This document shows, piece after piece, positions 1 to 11,739 of a stretch of DNA of 64,000 nucleotides (position 1 is the first letter of the stretch; each line of letters opens with the position of its first letter). The position numbers and the translations under genes are program-made. The notes under the pieces were generated by a model. The model had not been told where the DNA came from, did not search any database, and saw nothing but the letters and a program-made list of their open reading frames with translations. The stretch comes from Lithospermum erythrorhizon (Eukaryota; Streptophyta; Magnoliopsida; Boraginales; Boraginaceae). Where the stretch lies: NCBI GenBank assembly GCA_019722365.1, contig JADFUC010002382.1, forward strand, positions 310,001-374,000, written 5' to 3'.

Positions 1-351
1 ATTTTCCAAAATCAAGTAAATAAAAAATCAAAAGCTCAAATTCTTCAATCAAACAAAGAATAAATGTTGAATAAATTACAAAAAATCGTGATAAAAATTA
101 AACCAAAAAGTGGTTAAAAAAATTATTCCCATTGCATTTACATTTTATCTGCCAAGACCGCCACGTAGTTGGTAAACCCCAACAATTCTATAGGTACTAA
201 CCGACAACGACGTTAATTTTAGTAAAATTGCGTAATAACATGGCGCTAAATATTCAATTGTATTAATAATTTATGACGTGCTTTTTGCCCTTGTTCCATG
301 GGATAAGAGTATTCGTAGCTTTAGATACTGTAAATAAAATGATAGCAGATT
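1..351. other. Intergenic, nothing recognised
   Basis: This is AT-rich spacer with no convincing coding frame, repeat or RNA gene. The open frames that cross it are short and have no coding character. Confidence 0.5.
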
Positions 352-420
352 GCCTCCGTAGCATAGTGGTATTGCGTTTGCTTTGTAAGGAAGGCCGCGA
401 GTTCGATCCTCGCCGGGGTT
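352..420 (+). tRNA. tRNA-Thr(UGU)-like sequence, probably a pseudogene
   Basis: The segment folds as a cloverleaf. It has a 7-nt acceptor strand at 352-358, a D arm at 361-375 with the AGTGGTA box A core, and an anticodon loop TTTGTAA at 382-388 (anticodon TGT, threonine). A perfect 5-bp T stem flanks TTCGATC at 402-408. A seven-T run starting at 419 would serve as a Pol III terminator. Several defects argue for decay. The variable loop has only three bases (394-396), the anticodon stem has a G-G mismatch and a wobble pair, and the second acceptor pair is C-T. The two control boxes look intact, so it could still be transcribed. It could instead be the head of a tRNA-derived SINE, but I see no SINE body after the T run. 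Confidence 0.55.
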
Positions 421-425
421 TTTTT

Positions 426-3400
426 CATCATATTTTGTTATTGTCAGCTATCATCATTCTTTACACGCCTGAAATTACTAAAATACCCCTAATTATTAAT
501 CTGAAATTACTAAAATACCCTCTGAGATGTCAGCGTGCCGGGTCACATGTTCAAAAACCATCCAAATTAACGGAAGCTTTGAGGGTTGGACCATATTGGC
601 GCATTTGTAAAACGCCGCAATGTATTTAACAAAGACACTTCTCAAACGCGAAATACGAACTGTAACCCAACCGCAAACATGTATTTACGACGCTTTTGCC
701 CTTCAAATAATTTTGTCAATTTTCTAGAAGATGATCATCTATGGAGTCACCAATTCGCCATACCAATTCTCAATCTAGTTAATAATAAATGAAAAAGAAA
801 GAAAAAGTTCAAGTGGCCTTGACAACATTTGAGGTCGATCGTGGTAAAACAAATCCAGAACTTGTTGAACTTGTAGCAGTGCTTGGGCATGGAAACGGGA
901 GGGGGGGTGCGTGGAAACCCATTACATTGGCAGTATAATTTCTTAGGGAGGTAAAATATTAGAATAACTATGATAGCATTCCGTGGGGGTGCTGCAAGGA
1001 ACAATTAATGCTCAAAACCGCTTAAATTTTCTTTTTACATGCTTTATAGAATGAGCATAAATGAAAATTTGTAATTGGTAGTAATTCTTCCTTTTAGTTT
1101 TGATGATGGATGCATGCTTTTATTCGGGTTGGATTCAAAGGGCCGTTAACCCCGAGCTAAACGTATCCCCTTCGCTCTACTTTGGCGTAGTGTTGCCTTC
1201 AAATATTTGTAGATGAAAAAGTCTTCTATGTGCAACTATGCCTTACTTTACTCGGAAGCTTTGTTTGACGAGCGACACGTTGGTATTCGACGATTTTGAT
1301 ATAATGCCAGATTACATCATTACGATTGATATAAATTAGATTTTACAAAGAAGCACTATATATTTTATCAATTAAGGTGTACCATAACAACTCATTTAAT
1401 TTTCAAGGTATTGTTACATGTACTTAAGAATACTGTTTTAATAAAATGGCTTCCATTTCGTTGATAATGCAAGTAAACAATGGTAGCTTATTAATATACT
1501 TAAATGGAATGTAAATCGAATTAGAATGAACTATTTTCATATTAGATGTTTATGTCATGTGTTTCCCAATTAGTTGTTAATGATGAAATTATCAAGTTGT
1601 TCGATGAATCTATTCATCCTTATTAGAAAAAGGTCATTCATTTGATTATCACTTGAGGGGTAAAAGAAACATGCATATAAAAAATATCTAAAATGTATAA
1701 AAAATTAATCTTGATGTTTTATTTACTGTATAGAATTCTCTACTCTTATGATCTCCTAGTATCGCGTACATATCATGTAAAAGGAAGAAATTTTAAATTT
1801 ATAACATGTATGCTCCTAACTATCCATATTATGTCTAAAATATGAAAAATTGAAAATATTGCTATGAATTGCTTAAATTTCTAGACTCGTTTAAAGATTA
1901 TACAAAAGTTTTTTTCTACTCAATATAATGCTAATATTCTCATTAGCTCTTGGTCGTAGTTAATCTTGTCATGCATACGCATACACATAGAAATGATTAT
2001 GTTGTAAAAATATGGTTCCTAATATGTTAAATTTTTCAAAGTATTTTTTACTATTTACCTCTGCTATATGCTATCATGCCATTTTGGATCCTCACCTAGC
2101 TCTACGCTTTGGCAAAGATTTATACTCAACTTCTTTAAACGCTACCCCGCTTTATACAACGTTACCACCTTTATTATCGGCTGGTGCCTGACCCAGCCAA
2201 GGCCCATTGAATACCTCATGGGCTCGAATCAGACTGTGTACTGGGACTAATCCATTCGTCTCCTCATCCCGATCCGCTTATAAACGAATAACGACAGGCT
2301 CATAATGACCTGGACCGGGCTAATTGGGATTGCCAATGCCTTGCTATACACCGCGATCATCCTATTACACAAATTATATAAAGATCATTACATAATTACA
2401 CACCGTGATCATCCCATAACTAACATATTTTGAATGCAGACGATTCATAAAAACAAGATGCATTTAAGGCATTTCATGTTTATTTTCATTAACTAAACAC
2501 ATATTGCAATACAACGTCATGGCTCTATTACACGCTTCTTACTCAATTAAAAAGAAAAGTACAATTATACCATTTATATACAACCTACGCTTACTAAATT
2601 ATATATAAGCTCCTAAACGACTTTCAATTTCCTCATAATTTATTTCATTTTAATTAATTTTTACATATATTTTGTGATAAATCACTTAATTAGTTATCTC
2701 CTTTAAATTCTTAAAACAACAAAACCATCAATCTTCATGTATGTTAAGTAATTAAGGACTATCATTATCTCAAGTTAAGCCAACTAGCCAAGAATAACGA
2801 ATTCGAGGCTGAAGTAGGCCTACCAAATATATTACGCAATATCTTTAAGTTACCATGGGCCTTAAACTCCATTTCCATTTGTCTATCGTAATTATCTTTC
2901 CTTTAAATTTCATCCACACACCTCAAATTTCAATGAAATATTTCAAATATACATCTAAACATTTCAACATTTTAAATAGCCCTCTACAAATACAATTATA
3001 ATTGGCACTAACCATGCTTAACACACAATAAAGACATAAGTACCAAATCATAAATATTTGAATATATATATATATTATGGTTACATACTTTGGAAACACT
3101 TTAGTTTGGTGAAGAATGTTGCTTAAAACTTATATATATACTCAAATCATACACATTTGAGTATATATACTCTAATCAAGCATTAGTACAAGATAGCATA
3201 GTTGATAGTGCAAGAACAAAGACTTTAACAAGATCCACTACGATTTTGGACAATTAATTCAACTTTTGTTCTCGACAAATTTATTGTTGCATGTGAGAAA
3301 ATTGGGGTGTTTGAAAGTGATCGTGGGATGTTAGAAAATGTGAAATAATCAGCTAAAGGAGTTTTACAAGGTCAGAAAATCTAATTAGAATATGGAGGTA

Positions 3401-3615
3401 AAATGGAAGAGACTATAGATATTACTCAAGATATGTTCAATGCTTTGAAGGAATTGAAGCTTCAGATATTTTATTCTTCAATTCATCAACGGTTAAAGTT
3501 TAATTATAAAAAATCGAAAAAGTCAAAAGTTGATACTTGCAGAATGGTATGATCTTCCTCCTTATTTCCCTAACTAAAAAATATCTACATATGCTTGGCA
3601 AAATTGTGATAATTA
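426..3615. other. Intergenic, AT-rich, no gene seen
   Basis: This stretch has no supported gene. It contains an AT-rich block with TA dinucleotide runs near 3064-3074, and a small inverted repeat around 3142-3175 (ACTCAAAT paired with ATTTGAGT). A 60-codon frame at 2068-2250 has no recognisable domain, and I did not accept it. Confidence 0.4.
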
Positions 3616-4233
3616 GGGTGTTTGAGTAAGCTAATTTTTTTTAAATTTATAATTGACCAACTTATAAGTGACAATGCAACTTATGTCACTTATAAATTGT
3701 CAAATTTATTTTGACTTGTTTTGATAATATAACCGAAAGTAATGCATTTGACAATAACTTATAAATTATATAAAGGGTAAAAATGACTTATAAGGATATT
3801 TCATTTATATATCACTTTTTTTATCTCTTTATGGATATAAATAAACTAGAAATTGGGCGATTAAAAAAAATAAAATTAATTATAACTAAAAATTGAATTT
3901 TATGACAAAATATTATTTTTTTTCAATAAAGAGTAAAATGATAAAAAAATTGATATAACTAAAAACTGTATCTTTATGACTATTAAACGGTTGACAAATA
4001 AGTGCATAAAGTTAAAATATTGAGAGATAATTAAGTAAATTACTAAACCAACTTATATGTTGGAGCAAAAAAAGGTGAAAAAAGATAGTTACAATTTGCT
4101 ACTTTTTTTTATTTCAACTTATAAGTTGATTTCAACTTATAAGTTGCATATTATCCAAACACATCTTTAACTTATTTTTGGCCAAATCAACTTATAAGTT
4201 GATTTTGACAAAAAATAAGCTTAGCCAAACACC
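3616..4233. mobile_element. Nonautonomous DNA transposon (MITE) of about 618 bp with imperfect terminal inverted repeats
   Basis: The left end reads GGGTGTTTGAGTAAGCTAAT. The reverse complement of the right end reads GGTGTTTGGCTAAGCTTATT, so the termini are inverted repeats of about 20-25 bp. The interior is AT-rich and noncoding, with several copies of CAACTTATAAGTTG-type palindromes just inside both ends. A solitary terminus of the same family (TGTTTGGCTAAGCTT) lies at about 11458-11472. No clear target duplication is visible, so the superfamily (PIF/Harbinger or hAT) is undecided. Confidence 0.6.
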
Positions 4234-6605
4234 ATTAATGTCAAATCTTAATTCTATGCTCGATTAATTTTGAGAGTCAAATCTTAATTCTATGCTCGAT
4301 TAATTTTGAGACATAACTCTATCCAAATAAAAAAGCATTATATGTAATTATTAATAATATGTTTGAACACTCAACATATATGAATATTATATTAGTAATG
4401 GTATGTACTAACAATGTGTATTAACTATTAACATAAGAAAAATTAAATTTTGTTAATGAAAATGTTCAAATTAAATTGACATCAAGTGAAACCTGACAAG
4501 GTTGGACTCGACTCAAAAACGGGTTGACCCGACTCGACAAATATTGTTAAAGGGTTCAATGAGACTTCGTGTAAAATAAAACACCAATAAATAATATTCA
4601 ACTCGACTAGATGATTTTCAAATCATACCAAATTGAGTTCAAACCAGATAAGGTTGATCCGATTCATTCATTCAAAAACCTAACATTCAAAATTTAATTA
4701 TTTTGAAGAGTCCCATTTAGGAGTGTTTACATAATTTAGTAAGCATGGTGCTTATAAAGGGCATACTTGTACTTTCAACTTAATTCAAATATAAGTATGT
4801 AACCAGTCCTCACAAATATCAGATTTAACGCAAGGCTGAATTTAAAAGAAGCAAGTGGCGCCTTAATTACCCCTTTTATATGAACAATACGACAAATAAA
4901 TTTAACTTATAGATAATCTTAACGAAATAGAATTATGTAGCAAAGATGCTTACAATATATGTAAAGCTCCTAAAATGGTCATGTTTTAATAATTTTTGTG
5001 TCAAAATATAAAATTAGTACTACCTACATCCGACAAAGACATACTACTAATTTTCGTTTATACCTCTCGAATTTTAACCTAGGATATTTTTGTTCAGACA
5101 GATAATAATTTGACGATAACTATATCAATGAAAAATAAATTTCAAACTCTTTCTTGATATATTTTTTATCAAATATTATACAACACAAACAAATATATTT
5201 ACGATCAAAGTTTGAAAGATACAATTATAAAAAAGCGCTTAATTAGCCTTGCTGTCTCCTTGTACTATCGCTTAATTTTAATCAGCCTTTATACGATTTA
5301 TACTATTGTTTTTCCGACATGGTCCCTGGACCTATAAATGACTATAATATCCCCTATTTTGAAGTGTCATAGCTGACAAGCGAAGCTTCAATTAAGGACA
5401 AACAAATATTTCACTCATTTAAATTCACTATTCCTTGCGCGTATATATTGCTTCCCCACTTTACCCCTAATACTAAACTAAAGTATGTATGGCACAATTA
5501 AAATATTTTACATACTGTAATAAAATCCCACTACTTTTCGACACATCCCATCCTACCCCCTTTCTCCTCCACCCCCCACTCCACCCCACCCCACCCCTTT
5601 CGCCACCATACCCACTATCGACTCGCCTGCCTCCAACGACCTCTCCTCACCCCCATTGCCACCGCCTCCCCTAATGAACTGCAAATCATTTCCTCAATGC
5701 CCAACTCATCACTTCACTAATCGAACAACAAACCTCCCATATGGCCATATTTATCATTCAACTTCTTCATCTGGACCACCAACTTCACCCGTTTTCGAAA
5801 CCGGGTTTAGACTAACTTAATCATTAATAAACTCATATGTAATTGTACCAATAATAAGCAAGAAATCAATTGCACTAACATTAGTTGTCTTATTTAAGTT
5901 CATCTCCTCCATTACATCAGGTGGGAATGAATTACTCATGCCATCTCAAGTACTATCCTCTTAAAAGGCAAACCAGTTGGAGTTTGTAAATAGACTATTG
6001 TACATAGGAAAAACTTTACAAAATTGGTATAGAAGGTCGTTCAGTCGGTCTGTGTGAACATGCTCCAGCAGGGGTCTTTGGGGTTGTGATTGGAAAAGAA
6101 GTGATAAATCGAAAATTATGTAATTTTTTAATTTTGCTGCAAAAAAAAAAACTCAATACGCTCATTTATTTTAAAATATATTTTACAAATTTAATAATTG
6201 TGTATTACTTTTTTTACCCCTCGGTGTTAATGTCAAAAACTTAGCCGAGGAACCACCCCTCAAAATAAAAAATAAGCATAAAGCATCATCGTTAAAAAAG
6301 TTAATCGGAGGCTCACATCTAATCGAAAATTAAACACAAGCATAAACTAAGAATTGGCCAATTAGTCAAAAAAAAATTCGACAATCTACAAGGATGAGAG
6401 GTGAGTATTAATTTTTTTCTTTGTTAAACTTTTTTTGTAAAAAAATTTTACCAACTCTATACAGCACCAGCCTTCCGGTAATTGATGATCAACCTTTAAT
6501 TTCTGGAGACTCATATTCAATAAACTTTAGGGTTTCAAATAATATTGATTCAAACTCCAAACACAATTAGAATTTATAAAATATTTTATTAAATTAATCA
6601 CTAAA
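4234..6605. other. Intergenic with a 36-bp tandem duplication and a C-rich tract
   Basis: A perfect 36-bp tandem duplication (4241-4276 and 4277-4312, differing only at the last base) abuts the MITE end. A strongly C-rich, CCACCCC-type low-complexity tract spans about 5536-5680. It gives a proline-rich 61-codon frame that I regard as an artefact of composition. The last 500 bp before 6606 is the presumed promoter and 5' UTR of the EAF gene, but no clear TATA box was identified. Confidence 0.4.
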
Positions 6606-9600
6606 ATGGCTCTCCGCAATAATAATAATAATAAAGACGGGCCAAGTAAGGGGCCCGAGCCCGATCATTGGTACAAGTTATCATTAGGCTCCTCTTTCAA
6701 AGATGATCATCCTTCCTCTAAATTCTGCACTTTACGTTGTAAGCTTTTTTGTCCCAAAATTATTGTCCAATTTTCAATTTCTATGCTTCACTTTTTCAAT
6801 TTCTAAATTTAATATTTTTTTTGTATGATTTGTTATTGGTTGGTCAACATTATATTTAATGCTAGTATTTTAAGGTGGTTTCATTATTACGTAGATAATT
6901 TTGATTTCAACTTTAAATTGTGCGTGTTAATTAAGAATTTATTGTTAATTTTGTTGATTGGAAATCAAATTTAATTAACGCTAGTGTAAGTATACATATT
7001 ATGATGTAATGACCTCTGTTCCAAAAAAAGTATTGTCCAATTTGAATTTTGATGGTTGACTTTTTCAATTTTGAAATTTAATATTTTTTGTGTATGATGT
7101 GTTATTGGTTTGTGAATATTATATGGAATACTTGTATTTTTAAGGTGGTTTACTATTATTGTATTGTGATCAAAGTTGTGAATAACGTTTAGCGATCCAT
7201 AGCGGCGAAACCCAAAATCCGCTTATTTCGCCTAATTTACCACTATTTTTGCGACGAATTTGAAATTTAATATTTTTTGTATATGTTAAAATAATATTTA
7301 GTGAAAAATAACAATATTTAGTGAAAAATATATTGAATGCTAGTATTTTTAAGGTGGTTTAATATTAATGTGATGTTTTTTATTGGAATCGAGGTTATGT
7401 GTGTCGATTAAGATTAGAAAGTTTGTTAATTTTGACGCTTGAACATCAAACGAAACATTCTTTTGGGATGGAGGGAGTATAATTGAAGTTTAATTGCTCT
7501 AGAAAGGAAGAATAAGCATTCGGTTTAATTATTAATCTTAATTTATATGATAGTTAGATTAAATATGTCGAATTTTAATAGAGAATAATTGAAACTGACT
7601 GGAGATTATATTTATATGGGGATTTTTTGTGGAGATAATTTAGTGTATTGTTCTTTTGTCAGATGAGTTTAAACCGGCGTCTATCGATAAAAATCAACCG
7701 GGGACGTTGCATAAGAGTAAAGATAATAAAGTTACTGTAGAGTTCAATAACAATCAGGTGGGAAAGCCTAAGGTTGTATTCGAAGGTAGTAGCGAGGATT
7801 ACAAGGAAAATGATGCGGTACTATTCTTTGATGGGGAGTCGTTTAGGTTAGAACGACTACATCGAGCAGTGAAGCGAATGAGGCATTTACGGGTGCCTGG
7901 CGAGTCTGCCGTTGCTGCCCCTGCTGCAGCTACATCATCAGTTGGCCCTGCTGCTGAGGGTGCTTCACCACCATTACCAAGACCACCCAAGGCGCAGCCT
8001 ATTAACAGAAGCACCATTCCTGCTGCACGAGTGAGTAATCTGGAAATTTATTATTTTAGTTACCTTGTACATTATCTGGTATTTTATCTATGTTTGGAGC
8101 TACCTCTTCACTAACATTATAGTAAGAATAACAATTATTGTCCGCTCGTAGTTTATAATCGGCTGACTGATGCAACTTCATTATTTTCATCTAATGAATT
8201 TTGTGACAATGGAGTTAAATGTGCGGCATCTTTGAGTATTTTTCTTTCACTAATCCATGCAGCTTGAGCTTCCTATTGCTTAGCCAACTTATTTACTGAA
8301 TTCCGCATATTGTTTACAATTCAAGGTGAAAAAAGGGGGTGCTACTTTGGTCAAACGGGGATAAAGTTGAGCCAGTTAACCAACTTACCAACCAAGAAAA
8401 CAACTTGTTAAAAATAACATATTATTGTTGTATCGTGTTAGAGGAAATAGTTATTGAGTCCTATTTGGACTAGGATTCATATCTTGACGCTATTCAATTA
8501 GTATAGGATTGGTTAGATATTGGTAGTTCAACATATCTTGATGTTATTCAATTAGTATAGGATTGGTTACATATTGGTAGTTCAATATATCTTGTTGTTA
8601 TTCAATTAGTATAGGATTGATTAGATATTGATAGGTCATTTGTATTAGGTTTAGGTTTAGGTTTAGTATTTGCCTAAATATATCGGCAACCTCTTATTGT
8701 AATTATTGTAAGTAAATATTACATCAATATATACATACATATTTTGGTCCTGTCTTCCTCTAGACAGTTTCTCTAATGTTCATGATTCTCCATATTATAT
8801 CTTCTATCACATCGGAATATATAAATGTTGACTAATCTTGCTAACATTGAACTTGGTAAAATATTGAATAAAATAAATCGATACAGTGCTTCGCTTGTCG
8901 ACCTTCAGCATGGCTAATAACTAAATTGTTTTGCATCTGTAATCCCATTTGTATAAGATCTCTGTTATTTTGGAGCAGCCAGCCTAAATGATCTTTAATG
9001 AATTAAACTATCTGGGTGATTAGACTTTGTACCGAAAGACAGAGTCTTGCATCTTGCAACTTGTGCATTTGGCCGTCTGTCTCGAAGATGACGTTTGGTT
9101 TCTGATTGGTTATTTTGGTCAATATGCATGGTTTGAGAAGTAGTGGCAGCGTTTGCAGGGATTTTCAGGAGCATTTTAGATTATTAGTTACCTATTACCT
9201 AAAAAGGAAAAATAAAAATCGATATTGAAGCTTTTTTTTTCCTAAGAAGTTGATGAAGAAAGCTCTAGTGGTGCTCACCCACGTGGAAATCACATATTTC
9301 AGTTATTAACTTCATTTGGCTACAATGACATTCTAACATTTTTTTGTATCTCTTCAGGTTGAGGTGGAAAAGGTTGAAATCAGCGACATGGAAGGCCCAG
9401 GTATGCCTCATGTATTTTACATTTTCTTCCCAGGCTGATTGGTTATTATATTCTGTTTCTCGTAGTGAAAATAATTCACATTAAAGTAACATAAAGCAAG
9501 AGTTTCAAAGACATTATACATTACATTCTACTAGAAGCTAAATATGCTACAGCTGGAGAGAAATAGTGGTAAAATATGGGCAGTGAGCTATGCACATTAT

Positions 9601-10944
9601 TACAAGCGATGGGGAACCATACCACTCGATTGAAGCACTTAAGACTATTCATATTATGAAGAAAGTAGTATGTTATGGTTCAAGCATGAAAGAATAGTTA
9701 TATTGTACGATGTTAGTGTTTGGACATTTCAAGAAAAGATATCCAAAGTTTTCTAAAACATATTGACAAAGAGCACAAAGTAGATTTGTATCAATGATTT
9801 CCATTTTAGCTACTATCTTTGATGTGTAATCTATCTTGGATGCATCTGCCAATAAATAAACTGGAGAGCTTTGAGGAACACTCATTTTTCATATTGTATT
9901 CCATTCTTTGCTGTTAATATTGTTATAAATTAGTTGGCCTTGTTACACATCCTTAATCTGATAGGTTGTAAATGAGACTTCATGCTTCATTTTATGTCAC
10001 AACTATATGTACCTTCTAATTTTAAGGGTTTAGAATTTGGATGAATTAACAGTTCTTAGCTTAGATCAGACATTTTCTTGGTGTCACATCCAAAGTTGCA
10101 AGAAATTCCGCCTTCACCTACACAGATGAGTGGATTGGAGTTCTTTTTATTCAAATGGTTTTCAGCTGCTCAAAATTCTAGGAAATTTTACGAAATTCCT
10201 TTGCCACAAGCCCACAGCAGTCATCAGTGGCAGCATTTTGATGTTTGCTTTATATTTTCATATCTTGTTCTGAGACGAATCAAATTATAACTACGAATTA
10301 GCTAGTAGTAGTGTATGTAAACTCTCGAGAAGTTTGATATGCCATTTCTCCGCATTTTCTGTTCTCTTTTTCTATTTTCTACGGGGGTGGGTGACTCCAC
10401 AGAAACTGAATACCTCCACAGGGTGAGAAGTTCGTTACAATTTTCAATATGTTATACTCCACAGAAACTGAATACCTCTTTATGTGCAGATGAAAAAACT
10501 GGAATTGAGAAGGTTGCTGAAAATCCATCTGATCATGCAAATTCAGCCAACGAATATTCTGAGTTCAAGAATGATGACATGGAGGAAGAGTTGGACATAC
10601 TGAATGATGACGATGATGGTGGTCCAGCTGCTAATGGAGTAGGTATTGATGTGAATGAATTTGACACTGGTATCGACATCAACATCCCTCACCGTATTGA
10701 TACAGATGATGAAATTGCTGATGTTGATGTCAGCGATGGGGAAACAGATAAGCGAGTTAATGCTGCAGAAGCCCTTAGGGCACAGGTTAATGCTGCAGGG
10801 GAAAAGCAATCTTCTAGTGAGAGCAGCGACAGTGATAGTGAGAGCAGCGGCAGTGGGAGTGGAAGCGGCAGCGGCAGTGGCAGTGGAAGTGGCAGTGGGA
10901 GTGACAGTGAGAGCAGTGATGCAGACTCTATACATTCTATCTGA
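6606..10944 (+). CDS. EAF-domain RNA polymerase II elongation factor homologue (ELL-associated factor family)
   Basis: Four exons, 6606-6738, 7663-8030, 9358-9400 and 10490-10944, join in phase to give 332 residues. All introns are GT-AG. The first splice completes a Tyr codon inside a conserved stretch (CTLRYEFKPASIDK) typical of plant EAF N-terminal domains. Residues about 20-115 form that domain, including GKPKVVFEGS, DAVLFFDGESFRLERLHRAVKR and similar family signatures. An Ala/Pro linker follows, then an acidic tail (DDMEEELDILNDDDDGG) and a terminal Ser/Gly/Asp low-complexity tract that is mostly SG repeats. In animals EAF partners ELL in stimulating Pol II elongation in the nucleus; acidic, Ser-rich tails are a family hallmark. 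An AATAAA polyadenylation signal sits at 10997-11002. The start Met is the first in frame and precedes an Asn run. I recognise the family from its N-terminal domain; function in plants is inferred. Confidence 0.88.
7014..7477. mobile_element. Degenerate Stowaway-like MITE in EAF intron 1
   Basis: The right end reads GGGATGGAGGGAG followed by TA, the reverse complement of the Stowaway terminus CTCCCTCCATCCC. The left end (CTCTGTTCC then an A run) is a weaker match in inverted orientation. The interior is noncoding and contains degenerate repeats of the phrase GTATTTTTAAGGTGGTTT (about 7134 and 7340). Another copy (about 6866) lies outside, so intron 1 appears to hold more than one related insertion or an internal duplication. 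Confidence 0.5.
8479..8640. repeat. Three-copy 54-bp tandem repeat in EAF intron 2, inside an LTR-like block
   Basis: Units at 8479-8532, 8533-8586 and 8587-8640 share ATTCAATTAGTATAGGATTG and differ at only a few sites. The array sits in a longer segment (about 8436-8815). That segment begins TGTTAGAGGA, carries a GTTTAGGTTTAGG run and resembles the U3/R of a solo copia or TRIM LTR. I could not fix its right end or a target duplication, so the LTR reading is inference; the tandem repeat is seen directly. Confidence 0.7.
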
Positions 10945-11739
10945 AAATGATGGTTCAAAGTTTCTTTTTCGGATATAATTTCGAAATATTAAAAATAATA
11001 AACATTTCGGAAACATCATATAAACATTTTGAGAAACTGTGTAAAATCTTAGGTTGTGTTTAGTTCGTGAGAATTTTAATTTTTATGTTTCATTTTTTTT
11101 TTTTTATAAATCTGAAAGTCTGTTTACCTGATGAATTGTTATAAAATTCTTCATAAAGTTTTCTTAAATTCTTGAAAAAGTGGATATAAAGTTTTCTTAA
11201 ATTCTTGAAAAAGTGGATAGTTCCAAATTATAGTTCTTCAGTTTTTCGCATTGTGCACTTAGTACACTATACAAATCTCAGGGGAGACCTAAGAGCCTCA
11301 ATTCTTGCTCCTACTACATTACAAGGCTAGGGAATAAAATCTATAGAAGTTGCTATACTTTTGCTGTGCATTATAGCTACAATAAAAACTCTATAAATTA
11401 ATATTGTTTAGACTCGAGACCGATAAAATTTATTAATTTATAGAATTATTGAGGATGTTTGGCTAAGCTTTTTTTCTTTTTACTTATATAAGTGACTTAC
11501 TTATAAATGCAACTTATAAAAAGTTTAAAATCAAAATTTAAAAAATACAACTATTAAAAAATTAAAATGTAACAATCTTGGAAGGAGTACATACCAAAAT
11601 GTTCATTTTTGGCAGATGATAGTTATCGAAAATTTAGAATCAGGAAACATTCTGATATATATCCTTGATGTGAATAAAAAAACTAGAGAAAATAAAGTCT
11701 ACAGTGTTGAGCATAAACAGTATAGTGGTTTTCTAATGA
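10945..11739. other. Spacer between convergent EAF and CLPP3 genes
   Basis: The two genes converge here, so both 3' UTRs lie in this interval. It holds the EAF polyadenylation signal (AATAAA, 10997-11002) and a perfect 33-bp tandem duplication (11153-11185 and 11186-11218). A solitary MITE terminus homologous to the element at 3616-4233 lies near 11458. Confidence 0.5.

Noticed and set aside
5489..5674. Proline-rich 61-codon frame
   Set aside because: It lies entirely in a C-rich low-complexity tract with no signal peptide or conserved block.
7799..8017. Alanine/glycine-rich minus-strand frame in EAF exon 2
   Set aside because: It is antisense to conserved EAF-domain codons.
8641..8665. GTTTAGGTTTAGGTTTAG run considered as an interstitial telomere repeat
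   Set aside because: The unit is TTTAGG rather than the plant TTTAGGG and covers only about three units within an LTR-like block.
10543..11019. Long minus-strand frames opposite EAF exon 4
   Set aside because: They mirror the Ser/Asp/Gly codon repeats of the real plus-strand exon.
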